Of a DNA stretch of 64,000 nt, positions 1 through 7,803 are shown piece by piece (the stretch's first letter is position 1; each line of letters opens with the position of its first letter). The stretch comes from Megasphaera sp. UBA1696 (lineage in GTDB: Bacteria; Bacillota; Negativicutes; Veillonellales; Megasphaeraceae). The stretch is taken from the NCBI GenBank assembly GCA_002319965.1, contig DCJQ01000039.1:1-64000 (forward strand). The letters run 5' to 3'. The position numbers and the translations under genes are program-made. The notes beneath the pieces were generated by a model. That model did no database searches. It was not told the DNA's origin and saw only the letters and a program-made list of their open reading frames with translations.

Positions 1-1
1 C

Positions 2-409
2 CTGCCCTACCGCATGCAGTGGGAAGACGACTTTAAGGACTACCTTCTCACCCTCCATCAGGAAAAACCGGTCATCGTCTGCGGCGACCTCAACGTCGCC
101 CACCAGGAAATCGACCTCAAGAACCCCAAGACCAACCGCAAGAACGCCGGCTTCTCCGATGAAGAACGGCAGAAGATGACCGATCTTTTGGCCGCCGGCT
201 TCACCGACACGTGGCGTCACTTCTACCCCGATAAGGAAGGCGTCTATTCGTGGTGGAGCTACCGCTTTAGGGCCCGGCAGAACAACGCCGGATGGCGCAT
301 CGACTACTTCCTGACGACGAGCGACCTCGATGACAGACTGGAATCGGCTTCTATTTACACCGACATCCTCGGCAGCGACCACTGCCCGGTCGGCCTCACT
401 TTAAAATAA
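2..409 (+). CDS. xth: Exodeoxyribonuclease III, C-terminal part (5' end outside window)
   Basis: Only the last 135 or so residues are present; the reading frame is open to the left edge, so the gene starts before the window. The product belongs to the exonuclease III / AP endonuclease family, which cuts at abasic sites and trims 3' ends during base excision repair. Visible family motifs are GDLNVAH near the start of the fragment (metal and catalytic Asp/Asn), the WRIDY block, and the terminal GSDHCPV block carrying the catalytic Asp-His pair. The C-terminus ends normally soon after SDHCPVGL, as expected for the family. It converges on glutamine synthetase, with a shared hairpin terminator between the two stops. 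Confidence 0.9.
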   Translation: MPYRMQWEDDFKDYLLTLHQEKPVIVCGDLNVAHQEIDLKNPKTNRKNAGFSDEERQKMTDLLAAGFTDTWRHFYPDKEGVYSWWSYRFRARQNNAGWRIDYFLTTSDLDDRLESASIYTDILGSDHCPVGLTLK

Positions 410-427
410 AACATATATTATAGCAAA

Positions 428-462
428 AACGAGCTGCCCCGCATGTGCGGAGCAGCTCGTTT
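428..462. terminator. Bidirectional hairpin terminator between xth and glutamine synthetase
   Basis: The arms AAACGAGCTGC and GCAGCTCGTTT enclose an inner CCGCA/TGCGG stem. The minus-strand copy is followed by a T-rich run, the plus-strand copy by a weaker one. It sits between two convergent stops and probably serves both. Confidence 0.8.
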
Positions 463-490
463 CATGTATGAAAGACGGTGTCCCTCGTCC

Positions 491-2392
491 TTAGAAAGCG
501 TTATACGAATATTCGTAGTACATATCTGTCAAGAGGTCCATCTTATCGCTCATTTCGACCATGAGATTGGAAGCCGTATCGTAGTCCTTGGCAGCCAGGG
601 CTTCTTTGATCTTCGAGAAAATAGACAGGCTCTTTTCCGTATCGCGGCCCAGTTCCGTCCGCAGGGCGTTGATCTTGGTCCAGCGTTCAACTTCAAGGGC
701 GTTGCTGTCGCCGTCGGCGTGAAGCTGTTTAGCCGCAATGACCTTGGAAAGGTTTTCCGGAATGAGGCGGTACTGGAGTTCGAGAGCCCAGCGGTTGAGG
801 GCGCCGAGGCGGAACGATTCCATGATGCGCTTCTGGAAGGCATCGCAGGCCAGGGTATCCACTTTGTCCGGATGGAGATCGAGGGCCTTGAAGTTTTCCC
901 ATACCGTCCGCGGTGCCTTGCCGAACATGGCATCCCGTTCTTCACTGGTGAAGTTTTCAAAGACGTCGACTTCCGAGCGATAAGCCCGATCCTTTTCAAG
1001 ATAATCAGCGTCTTCACCCGGCTTCTTGGACAGTTCAGCCAGGAGGGCTTCGCCGTTCTTACCGCTGGAGAGCGCATATTTGATGCCGTCGAGGGCGGCC
1101 AAATAGCCCATGGCGATGGCGATGTAGGTATTGGTGAAGGGGTTCGGCGAACGCAGTTCGAACCGTGTAGCCGCCGGGCTTGCAATGTTGCGGATAAGGC
1201 CGATGAGGACCGAACGGTTACGGGTCTGGACGTCCGGACGGTCGCCGCCGAGGGCCGTTACGATGCAGACAGGCGCTTCAAAACCCGGTTTCAAGCGGTT
1301 CAGGGAGTCTGTCGTTGCCGAAACGAAGGGGTTCATGACTTCGTAGTGTTTGAGCATGCCCATGATGGCGCCGTAACCGACGACGGACAGGAAGTCGCTC
1401 TTCATATCGGACGGGTTGAAGAGGTTGACGAATTTGCCGTTCTTCAGGATGGCCCCGATACCGAAGTGCGTATGTTCACCAGAACCGGCAACGCCGTGAA
1501 TCGGTTTTGCCTGGAAGATGACTTCAAGGCCGTTTTCACGGAATACTTCACGGACGATGATACGGGCTGCGATTTCATTATCTGCCGTCTGGACCGGGTC
1601 GTTGGCAAATTTCCAGTCGACTTCGAGCTGTTCGAGGACGAAGGTCAATTTACCGGAATCATCGATCTGGGCTTTGACGCCGCCGACTTCCTTATGGCCC
1701 ATTTCCGGTTCGAGACCGTGTTTTTCGAGGCGTTCGATGGTCTGTTCAAGAGCCGTACGAACGACGCCGTGCGTGCGCTGCCAATACTGTTCCTGTAATT
1801 TCTGTGAAGCCGACAAGAGGCGCGTCGCTACGTCCTGGCTCGGCGTCTTGACCCAGAATTCAAGTTCCGTCGCCGTCGTGAGGACGATTTTTTCGATATC
1901 ATCGACATTGACTGACGTACCGGGCAGGCCGTACTGTTTGACCAGCGCCAAGACCTGGTCGCTGACGTAGTCGCAGGTATTGCGGAGGATCGACCGGGAG
2001 TCGATGTAGCCCGTGGCATGACGAAGGAAGCTGGGAATGCGGAGCGTTCCTACAGGTTTTCCCGTTTCCGGGTCGATGTTGTCGTCGTTGTAGTCGACGA
2101 ACCAGCTGACCGACGGGTCGGCTTTGATGTCGACGCGGGCATTGGACAAGATGGCGATGCCCGGCAGGACGACGGACGACCCATCGGTCTGGAAGGCCGT
2201 CGCATTGAAGAATTTATCATAGTCATCGAAGAAGACGCTGATAGGAATCTTTTCGTCCGTATCATTGCCTGCCAAATCGATGCCTACGAGGGATACGAAT
2301 TTGATTTCCGGATGCTGTTCCAATAAAGCCAGCACCCCTTCTTTACCATATTGACCTGCCGGAATTACATATACCAACTCATCTTTTGTCAT
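491..2392 (-). CDS. glnA: Glutamine synthetase, long (633-residue) form
   Basis: This protein makes glutamine from glutamate, ammonia and ATP. Recognisable glutamine synthetase signatures are the TELEFWV block (metal-binding Glu), the GSGEHTHFGIG block with the HxH metal/ATP motif, and the arginine block RFELRSPNP. At 633 residues it is longer than ordinary type I enzymes (about 440-470) and shorter than Bacteroides type III enzymes (about 700-730). The extra length is mainly a C-terminal region of about 200 helical, charged residues, and I cannot assign the class firmly. ATG start with AAAGGAGGAG about 6 nt upstream. It is apparently monocistronic, with its own promoter and a leader that contains an intrinsic terminator just before the ribosome binding site. 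Confidence 0.85.
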   Translation of the reverse strand: MTKDELVYVIPAGQYGKEGVLALLEQHPEIKFVSLVGIDLAGNDTDEKIPISVFFDDYDKFFNATAFQTDGSSVVLPGIAILSNARVDIKADPSVSWFVDYNDDNIDPETGKPVGTLRIPSFLRHATGYIDSRSILRNTCDYVSDQVLALVKQYGLPGTSVNVDDIEKIVLTTATELEFWVKTPSQDVATRLLSASQKLQEQYWQRTHGVVRTALEQTIERLEKHGLEPEMGHKEVGGVKAQIDDSGKLTFVLEQLEVDWKFANDPVQTADNEIAARIIVREVFRENGLEVIFQAKPIHGVAGSGEHTHFGIGAILKNGKFVNLFNPSDMKSDFLSVVGYGAIMGMLKHYEVMNPFVSATTDSLNRLKPGFEAPVCIVTALGGDRPDVQTRNRSVLIGLIRNIASPAATRFELRSPNPFTNTYIAIAMGYLAALDGIKYALSSGKNGEALLAELSKKPGEDADYLEKDRAYRSEVDVFENFTSEERDAMFGKAPRTVWENFKALDLHPDKVDTLACDAFQKRIMESFRLGALNRWALELQYRLIPENLSKVIAAKQLHADGDSNALEVERWTKINALRTELGRDTEKSLSIFSKIKEALAAKDYDTASNLMVEMSDKMDLLTDMYYEYSYNAF

Positions 2393-2412
2393 TATGACTC
2401 CTCCTTTAGGTG

Positions 2413-2462
2413 AAAAAAAAGACTCCGATCCCGCAGTCGGGATTCGGAGTCTTCCTTGACTC
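2413..2462 (-). promoter_or_regulatory. Leader attenuator of glutamine synthetase: terminator with an overlapping alternative hairpin
   Basis: On the minus strand the leader holds a strong terminator: AAGACTCCG pairs with CGGAGTCTT, an inner ATCCCG/CGGGAT stem has loop ACTG, and eight T follow (2413-2453). It ends about 20 nt before the start codon and lies downstream of the gene's promoter, so it must be read through. A competing 5-bp hairpin, GAGTC-AAGGAA-GACTC (2447-2462), uses the 5' arm of the terminator. Its six-base loop has A at position 1 and G at position 4, the known signature of ANTAR-protein targets. A weaker 7-bp stem lies at the very 5' end (2470-2476 with 2488-2494), but its loop is 11 nt. 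Confidence 0.6.
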
Positions 2463-2500
2463 TTGTTTCATGATTTATTTTGTTTTCAAATCATGTTAAA

Positions 2501-2529
2501 ATAATACAATCATTTAGTCTATTTGTCAA
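2501..2529 (-). promoter_or_regulatory. Sigma-70-type promoter of glutamine synthetase
   Basis: TTGACA at 2529-2524 and TATTAT at 2506-2501, 17 nt apart, on the minus strand. Transcription would start near 2494, giving a leader of about 100 nt. Confidence 0.75.
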
Positions 2530-2554
2530 TAGATTTTTAAGGAATCTATGGCAA

Positions 2555-3004
2555 TCAACGATGTTGTAAAATTTCTCGAACAATCTGTGAAACAACCTTG
2601 CCATCGGTCCGTCCCTGCACTTTCGGCATGACGAGCTTCATGACAGCCCCCATCTGAAGGCCTTCCTGACCTTTAATGGTATCGGTGACGATTTGGCGGA
2701 CTTCATCTTCCGTCAGCTGCTTCGGCATGTACTTTTCCAGTACTGCCATTTCAGCCTTCGTTTCTTCGACTAAGTCGGCACGGCCGGCTTTTTCGAATTC
2801 AGCTAATGACTCCCTGCGTTGTTTCATTTCTTTGGCAATGACGGCGCCGACACCGGCATCGTCGAGTTCGCAATGGCCGCCGTCGATTTCCGCGTTGCGG
2901 ATGGCCGAACGGACCATGCGAATAACGGATAAAGCCGTTTTTCCGGCTTCTTTGGCTTTCATTGCCTCTTTCATGTCCTGAAGAAGTTCGTTCTTAAGAG
3001 ACAT
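2555..3004 (-). CDS. yqeY: YqeY / GatB-YqeY domain protein
   Basis: This 149-residue protein is a full-length member of the YqeY family, which resembles the C-terminal tRNA-binding domain of GatB. Family hallmarks are the N-terminal LLQDMKEAMKAKE helix, the KEMKQRRESLAEFEKAGR block, the EKYMPKQL motif and the GRTDGKVVSQIVREIL C-terminus. The precise role is unknown; a link to tRNA-dependent amidation or translation is suggested for the family. It follows rpsU by 25 nt and shares its promoter, a pairing seen widely in Firmicutes. The ATG start is preceded by AAGAAGGGTG. Confidence 0.9.
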   Translation of the reverse strand: MSLKNELLQDMKEAMKAKEAGKTALSVIRMVRSAIRNAEIDGGHCELDDAGVGAVIAKEMKQRRESLAEFEKAGRADLVEETKAEMAVLEKYMPKQLTEDEVRQIVTDTIKGQEGLQMGAVMKLVMPKVQGRTDGKVVSQIVREILQHR

Positions 3005-3029
3005 GGTATCACCCTTCTTACATTAACGA

Positions 3030-3209
3030 TTATGCTCTGTACTTCCGTTTCCGTGCTGCTTCGGACTTTTTCTTTCTCCGTACACTCGGTTTTTCGTAGT
3101 GTTCACGTTTCCGAACTTCGGAAAGAACACCAGCCTTTTGGCAAGAACGTTTGAAGCGGCGAAGAGCGCTGTCTAACGTTTCGTTTTTACCAACTCTGAT
3201 TTCTGCCAT
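3030..3209 (-). CDS. rpsU: 30S ribosomal protein S21
   Basis: A 59-residue basic protein beginning MAEIRVGKNETLDSALRRFK and ending in the Lys/Arg-rich tail RKKKSEAARKRKYRA, typical of S21. S21 is a small-subunit protein near the anti-Shine-Dalgarno end of 16S rRNA. The start is an ATG preceded by GGAGGGAGG. A strong promoter lies about 60-85 nt upstream, and yqeY follows in the same operon. Confidence 0.95.
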   Translation of the reverse strand: MAEIRVGKNETLDSALRRFKRSCQKAGVLSEVRKREHYEKPSVRRKKKSEAARKRKYRA

Positions 3210-3265
3210 TCTGTTATCCCTCCCTCCAAGGTATGATAGGGAGTGCTGTTACTGCACACAATGAA

Positions 3266-3294
3266 ATTATACTCAGATTATGGCTGTTTGTCAA
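3266..3294 (-). promoter_or_regulatory. Promoter of rpsU-yqeY
   Basis: Perfect consensus on the minus strand: TTGACA at 3294-3289 and TATAAT at 3271-3266, spaced 17 nt, as expected for a strongly expressed ribosomal gene. Confidence 0.85.
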
Positions 3295-3447
3295 TAACTT
3301 ATGAGGTTCTGATACGATTTATCATAAATTCGACAACGCCCTTAGAGTCGGCTTTTACCCGTGTCGGTTCCATTCCGAATAAAACCTTTCGCTATGGAAA
3401 TTGTTTCTTATCACCGTACATTTATTCCTCTCAGCACGCATATTCGG

Positions 3448-3693
3448 TTAATTGTAAAGACAGGCGCCGACCATAAACCGCACGAACGAAAAGTAATCCC
3501 GCGTATCGCTTACATGGATTTCTACACTGCGGCCCCGAGCCGTTTTCTCCTTTACAAAAGCAAGGGCGTCGCCGTCGCCTTTGAGGCTTTGGAAGGCTTC
3601 ATCTCGCCGTACCATAACCGTTCCGCAGCTTGCCGCAACTAAGGCCGTAAACGTTTCCATATTGGGGATGAAGTAAAATTTTAATACCATCAT
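3448..3693 (-). CDS. Small HPr-like protein without an obvious active-site histidine
   Basis: An 81-residue protein. AAGGAGG at 3699-3705 precedes two consecutive ATG codons (3693 or 3690); an upstream TTG at 3696 is less likely. The second half (SLKGDGDALAFVKEKTARGRSV, then EIHVSDTRDYFSFVRFM) has the order of an HPr fold: a helix ending near a Gly, a strand with alternating hydrophobics, then an acidic residue and a final helix. The region where HPr has its phosphorylated His (HxRPA) reads NMETFTALVAAS, so a phosphotransfer role is doubtful. The HPr assignment is by eye only. It lies upstream of rpsU and divergent from the AraC gene. It is probably a real gene because of the ribosome binding site. 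Confidence 0.6.
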   Translation of the reverse strand: MMVLKFYFIPNMETFTALVAASCGTVMVRRDEAFQSLKGDGDALAFVKEKTARGRSVEIHVSDTRDYFSFVRFMVGACLYN

Positions 3694-3767
3694 CAAGACC
3701 TCCTTCGCCGCATCGCGGCCGTGTGGTTTCTTCCCTTCTTTATTATAAGAATACCGTCATACAGGTC

Positions 3768-3796
3768 TTGATACAATGAAAATTCAGCCGTATACT
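3768..3796 (+). promoter_or_regulatory. Promoter of the AraC-family gene
   Basis: TTGATA at 3768-3773 and TATACT at 3791-3796 with a 17-nt spacer, about 30 nt before the start codon. Confidence 0.6.
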
Positions 3797-3828
3797 ATAA
3801 TAAAACAGCCAAGTAAAGAGGTGTGCCC

Positions 3829-4752
3829 ATGATATTGACAGACTGCCTGATCCCGGTCAACGATCGGTCTCAAGAATTAAAACCCCATGGAAACGCAGCC
3901 TTCCCCTGTGCCGGCTACGCCATCCATTACCAAAAAGGTCAGGGAGAAAACGTCGCCTGGCATTGGCACGACGAATTGGAAATCATCTACATTGCAGGCG
4001 GGCAGATGACCGCCAAGGTCCCGGCGCATACGTTTCGCCTGACAGCCGGCGATATCTTGGCCGTCAACGGCAATACCCTTCATGCAGCCCTGGCCGATTC
4101 GGAATGCGACCTGCAGTCCTTCGTCTTCAGTCCGTCGCTGATTTCCGGCAGTGATGACTCGATTCTATGGGTGAAGTATATTCGTCCCCTCCTCACCAGT
4201 CCGTCCTTTTCAGCCTTTTACTGCCGGGGGAGTCGAGACGACACGGCAGCCCGCCGCTTCCGCACTGCTTTTAAAGCCATGGCGGACGAACCGTTAGGCT
4301 TTGAATTTACCGTCCGGGAAGAACTGTCACAGATCTGTCTCTTTCTGTACGACCAATTCCGCCCCGACGGAGATGCCCCTTCGGAAGTACCAAGTCTTGA
4401 CGAAGAACGGATCAAAAAGATGCTGACCTATATCCACACCCACTTCGAAGAACCCCTCACCGTCACCGATATTGCCGACGCTGCCGCAATCAGCCAACGC
4501 GAATGTCTGCGCTGCTTTCAAAAGACGATCCAGCTGTCGCCCATCCAATACGTCTTAAAATACCGGATCATGCAAGGCGCCGACCAACTCTTGACGAATC
4601 CTGCAAAGAGCATTGCCGCCATCGCTTCCGCCTGCGGCTTCGACAGTCAGAGCCACTTTGCCAAAACCTTTAAGCGCTTTTATGCCCATACGCCGCGAGA
4701 ATACCGGAAGCGCCACGGCGAAAGCCGAAGTACCGTCCCCACCCCGCTTTGA
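3829..4752 (+). CDS. AraC-family transcriptional regulator
   Basis: A 307-residue two-domain regulator. The N-terminal part carries an AraC-type cupin sensor (WHWHDELEIIYIAGG, then RLTAGDILAVNGNTLH near residues 45-90). The last 100 residues form a double helix-turn-helix: first helix pair around LTVTDIADAAAISQRECLRCF, second around SIAAIASACGFDSQSHFAKTFKR, closing with TPREYRK. An in-frame GTG two codons upstream is possible, but the ATG at 3829 is better placed behind AAGAGGTG. No metabolic gene is adjacent on the same strand, so the target is unknown. Members of this type often control carbohydrate or stress genes. Confidence 0.9.
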   Translation: MILTDCLIPVNDRSQELKPHGNAAFPCAGYAIHYQKGQGENVAWHWHDELEIIYIAGGQMTAKVPAHTFRLTAGDILAVNGNTLHAALADSECDLQSFVFSPSLISGSDDSILWVKYIRPLLTSPSFSAFYCRGSRDDTAARRFRTAFKAMADEPLGFEFTVREELSQICLFLYDQFRPDGDAPSEVPSLDEERIKKMLTYIHTHFEEPLTVTDIADAAAISQRECLRCFQKTIQLSPIQYVLKYRIMQGADQLLTNPAKSIAAIASACGFDSQSHFAKTFKRFYAHTPREYRKRHGESRSTVPTPL

Positions 4753-4787
4753 GGCGTCTCCCAACATACCTCAGAGCACATACACAA

Positions 4788-4818
4788 AAACCGTCAGGAA
4801 AATCGATTCCTGACGGTT
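4788..4818. terminator. Bidirectional terminator between the AraC gene and hemW
   Basis: AAACCGTCAGGAA and TTCCTGACGGTTT form a 13-bp stem with a 5-nt loop. T-rich runs follow on both strands. It lies between convergent genes. Confidence 0.85.
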
Positions 4819-4860
4819 TGTTTTTGCCTATCACGGGATGGGGGTATCCGCCTAAAAAGC

Positions 4861-5982
4861 TCAGCGGATGAACTTGCCAAAGACGTAGTTGCCGTAAGAA
4901 AGGCCCTTGTCGCTGAGGCGGACCCGTTCTTTCGTCGCTTCCAGGAGGCCCTGCGCGGCGAGCCCATCGATGACCGAACCGAAATCGGCTTCGATAGGCC
5001 GTCCGAAACGGCGGGCATAATCGCCTTTATCGATGCCGACGCGGCGGCGCAGGGCTAAAAAGCAATAGTCCTCGACAGCTCGCTTGTCATCGATAAGGAC
5101 GCGTTCACCTTCGACGCTGTCCCGGCCGGCTTTTTGGATGTACCGGGGAATATTGGCCATATTGGCCCAGCGGGCCGTGCCGTCAAAAGAATGGGCCGAC
5201 ACGCCAAAGCCGATGTAGGGTTCATAGGTCCAATACTTGCTGTTGTGTTTCGATTCAAAAGGCCCTTTCGCATAACTTGAAATTTCATAGTGGTGAAATC
5301 CCAGGCCGTGCATCTGATCGTGGATGGCTTGCCCCATAGCTTCGACAGCCTCGTCCTCGGGAAGTGTCCAAAGGCCCTTAGAAAGGCCGTGTTTCAAAGG
5401 CGTCCCGTCTTCGACGATGAGGCTGTAAATCGAGGCGTGGTCCACGGGAAGGTCGCCCAAACGCTGCACGTCTTCCATCACGTCGGAAACGGTCTGGCCC
5501 GGAAGACCGTACATCAAGTCCAGGGACAGGTTATGGATGCCGGCGTCCCAGGCGGCGCGAAGGGCCCGCTCCCCTTCCTTTGCGGTGTGGATGCGCCCCA
5601 AGAAGGACAGCATCCGGTCGGAAAAGGACTGGATGCCGAGACTCAAACGGTTGATGCCGTAGGAAACGTAGGCTGCCGCCTTTTCCCCGTCGAGGCTTTC
5701 CGGATTGGCCTCGATCGTAATTTCAGCATCGGCCGTAACCTCGAAGGTCTGCCGCAGCTGCAAAAGGATGTCTCCCACGTCCTTTGCCGAAAGAATGGAC
5801 GGCGTGCCGCCGCCGATATAGATCGTATCGGCCTTTTGACCGGCATAGGGTGAGGCTGCGATGTCTCGACACAGGGCCGGAACATACCCTTCCAGATAGC
5901 GTTCGAGACCGCTGTACGAAGGAAAATCGCAGTACAGGCATTTATGGCGGCAAAAGGGAATGTGAACGTATAAGCCGAGCAT
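4861..5982 (-). CDS. hemW: HemW-type radical SAM heme chaperone / coproporphyrinogen oxidase-like protein
   Basis: A 373-residue radical SAM protein. The N-terminal YVHIPFCRHKCLYCDF segment carries the CxxxCxxC iron-sulfur motif, followed by IYIGGGTPS, the ANPES block and LSLGIQSF, all typical of HemW/HemN. HemW binds heme and is thought to hand it to target enzymes; it is often mis-annotated as an oxygen-independent coproporphyrinogen oxidase. The ATG start overlaps the lepA stop by one base (TAATG), so it is translationally coupled to lepA, a lepA-hemW order common in Firmicutes. It is the last gene of the iscS-mnmA-lepA-hemW run. Confidence 0.9.
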   Translation of the reverse strand: MLGLYVHIPFCRHKCLYCDFPSYSGLERYLEGYVPALCRDIAASPYAGQKADTIYIGGGTPSILSAKDVGDILLQLRQTFEVTADAEITIEANPESLDGEKAAAYVSYGINRLSLGIQSFSDRMLSFLGRIHTAKEGERALRAAWDAGIHNLSLDLMYGLPGQTVSDVMEDVQRLGDLPVDHASIYSLIVEDGTPLKHGLSKGLWTLPEDEAVEAMGQAIHDQMHGLGFHHYEISSYAKGPFESKHNSKYWTYEPYIGFGVSAHSFDGTARWANMANIPRYIQKAGRDSVEGERVLIDDKRAVEDYCFLALRRRVGIDKGDYARRFGRPIEADFGSVIDGLAAQGLLEATKERVRLSDKGLSYGNYVFGKFIR

Positions 5983-7784
5983 TACGATTCGTCGACTTTG
6001 AGGACGGCCATGAAGGCTTCCTGCGGAATTTCGACGGTGCCGAACTGTTTCATCCGCTTCTTGCCTTCCTTCTGTTTTTCAAGGAGCTTGCGCTTACGGG
6101 AAATATCGCCGCCGTAACATTTGGCCAAGACGTCTTTACGCAGGGCCGCTACGTTTTCACGAGCGATGATCTTATTGCCGACAGCTGCCTGAACGGGGAT
6201 TTGGAAGAGCTGGCGCGGAATGAGGCTGCGCAGCTTTTCAACCAGGGCCCGGCCGCGGCGGGCGGCAAAGTCGCGGTGGACGATGACGCTCAGGGCGTCG
6301 ACGACGTCGCCGTTGATGAGAATGTCCATCTTGACCATAGGCGACGACTGATAGCCGTTGAGCTCATAGTCGAGAGAGGCATAGCCGCGGGTGGCCGACT
6401 TCAAGACATCGAAGTAGTCGTAAAGGATTTCGCACAAGGGCAGGTTGTAGACCAAGGAGACCCGCGTGTCGTCGAGGTAGTCCATGGTGACGTACTGACC
6501 GCGGCGGCTCTGGGAAATTTCCATGACCGTACCGACCATGTCCTTAGGGATGATGATCGTCGTCTTGACCAAGGGTTCTTCGATGTGGTCGACCTTGGTC
6601 ATATCGGGCATCTGCGACGGGTTGTCGACTTCGACCATCGTCCCGTCCGTGCAGTAGACGCGGTAAATAACCGACGGCGCCGTCGTAATCAGGGACAGGT
6701 CGTATTCCCGTTCCAACCGTTCGCGAACGACGTCCATATGGAGGAGGCCCAAGAAGCCGCAGCGGAAGCCGAAGCCTAAGGCCGACGACGTTTCCGGTTC
6801 AAAGAGCAGGGCCGCGTCGTTGAGATGGAGTTTTTCCAAAGCGTCGCGCAGGTTGTCGTAATCATTCGTTTCGACCGGGTAGAGGCCGCAGTAGACCATG
6901 GGCACGGCCCGGCGATAGCCCGGCAGGGCTTCCGACGCCGGCCGTTCAGCCAAGGTGACCGTGTCGCCGACGCGGCAGTCGCGGACGTTCTTCATGCTGG
7001 CTGCCAAGTAGCCGACGCTGCCGCAGCCGAGAGACGGAACGGGATGCATCTGAGGCAGGAAGACGCCCGTTTCGATGACTTCAAACTCTTTCCCCGAAGC
7101 CATCATGCGGATCCGCTGGCCCGGCTTTAAGCTGCCTTCCATGATGCGGATGTTGGCAATGGCCCCCTTATAGGCATCGAAGTGGGAGTCGAAGATGAGG
7201 GCCCGCAAGGGCTTATCTTCTTCGTCGGCCGGTGCGGGAATGCGCTGGACAATGGCTTCTAAGACGGCGTCGACGCCGAGGCCCGTCTTGGCGCTGATCA
7301 TGATAGCGTCCGACGCATCGAGGCCGATGACGTCTTCGATTTCCTTGCAGACTCGGTCCGGATCGGCACTGGGCAGGTCGACCTTATTGATGATGGGGAT
7401 GATTTCTAAGTCATGTTCCAAGGCCAAGTATACATTGGCCAAGGTCTGGGCTTCGACGCCCTGGGTGGCATCGACGATGAGCAGGGCCCCTTCACAGGCG
7501 GCCAGGCTGCGCGAGACTTCGTAGTTGAAGTCGACGTGCCCCGGCGTATCGATGAGGTTCAGCGTATACTGTTTGCCGTCTTTGGCATCATAAATGAGGC
7601 GGGCCGATTGCGCTTTGATGGTAATGCCGCGTTCTCGTTCAAGGTCCATCGTGTCGAGTAATTGGGCTTCCATTTCCCGTTCGGGCACAGTGCCGGTCAT
7701 TTCCAGCATCCGGTCGGCCAAGGTAGACTTGCCGTGGTCGATATGAGCAATGATTGAAAAGTTTCTGATATGATCTGTGGACAC
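5982..7784 (-). CDS. lepA: Elongation factor 4 (LepA)
   Basis: A 600-residue translational GTPase. The G1 motif AHIDHGKST is near residue 15, followed by RERGITIKAQ, DTPGHVDF and NKVDLP, and the LepA-specific C-terminal part with VDILINGD and the KRMKQFG tail. LepA promotes back-translocation or late assembly of ribosomes under stress. The GTG at 7784 is chosen because it follows GAGGGG and gives the normal LepA length. The longer open frame to 7961 overlaps the end of mnmA with non-LepA sequence. It lies 19 nt after mnmA. Confidence 0.95.
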   Translation of the reverse strand: MSTDHIRNFSIIAHIDHGKSTLADRMLEMTGTVPEREMEAQLLDTMDLERERGITIKAQSARLIYDAKDGKQYTLNLIDTPGHVDFNYEVSRSLAACEGALLIVDATQGVEAQTLANVYLALEHDLEIIPIINKVDLPSADPDRVCKEIEDVIGLDASDAIMISAKTGLGVDAVLEAIVQRIPAPADEEDKPLRALIFDSHFDAYKGAIANIRIMEGSLKPGQRIRMMASGKEFEVIETGVFLPQMHPVPSLGCGSVGYLAASMKNVRDCRVGDTVTLAERPASEALPGYRRAVPMVYCGLYPVETNDYDNLRDALEKLHLNDAALLFEPETSSALGFGFRCGFLGLLHMDVVRERLEREYDLSLITTAPSVIYRVYCTDGTMVEVDNPSQMPDMTKVDHIEEPLVKTTIIIPKDMVGTVMEISQSRRGQYVTMDYLDDTRVSLVYNLPLCEILYDYFDVLKSATRGYASLDYELNGYQSSPMVKMDILINGDVVDALSVIVHRDFAARRGRALVEKLRSLIPRQLFQIPVQAAVGNKIIARENVAALRKDVLAKCYGGDISRKRKLLEKQKEGKKRMKQFGTVEIPQEAFMAVLKVDES

Positions 7785-7803
7785 CGTATGTTTCCCCTCT
7801 TTC

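Noticed and set aside
443..1798. 451-codon open frame on the plus strand
   Set aside because: It lies wholly antisense to glutamine synthetase, has no ribosome binding site, and shows no domain. It is a product of the codon bias of the real gene. The same applies to long antisense frames at 5784-6779 (lepA), 15720-16916 (fusion enzyme) and 22515-23504 (glgP).
2393..2494. Glutamine riboswitch before glutamine synthetase
   Set aside because: The conserved glnA-motif segments were not found; the leader fits a terminator/antiterminator arrangement instead.
3243..3642. Short plus-strand open frames between rpsU and the AraC gene
   Set aside because: They overlap the rpsU promoter and the better-supported minus-strand HPr-like gene and lack ribosome binding sites.
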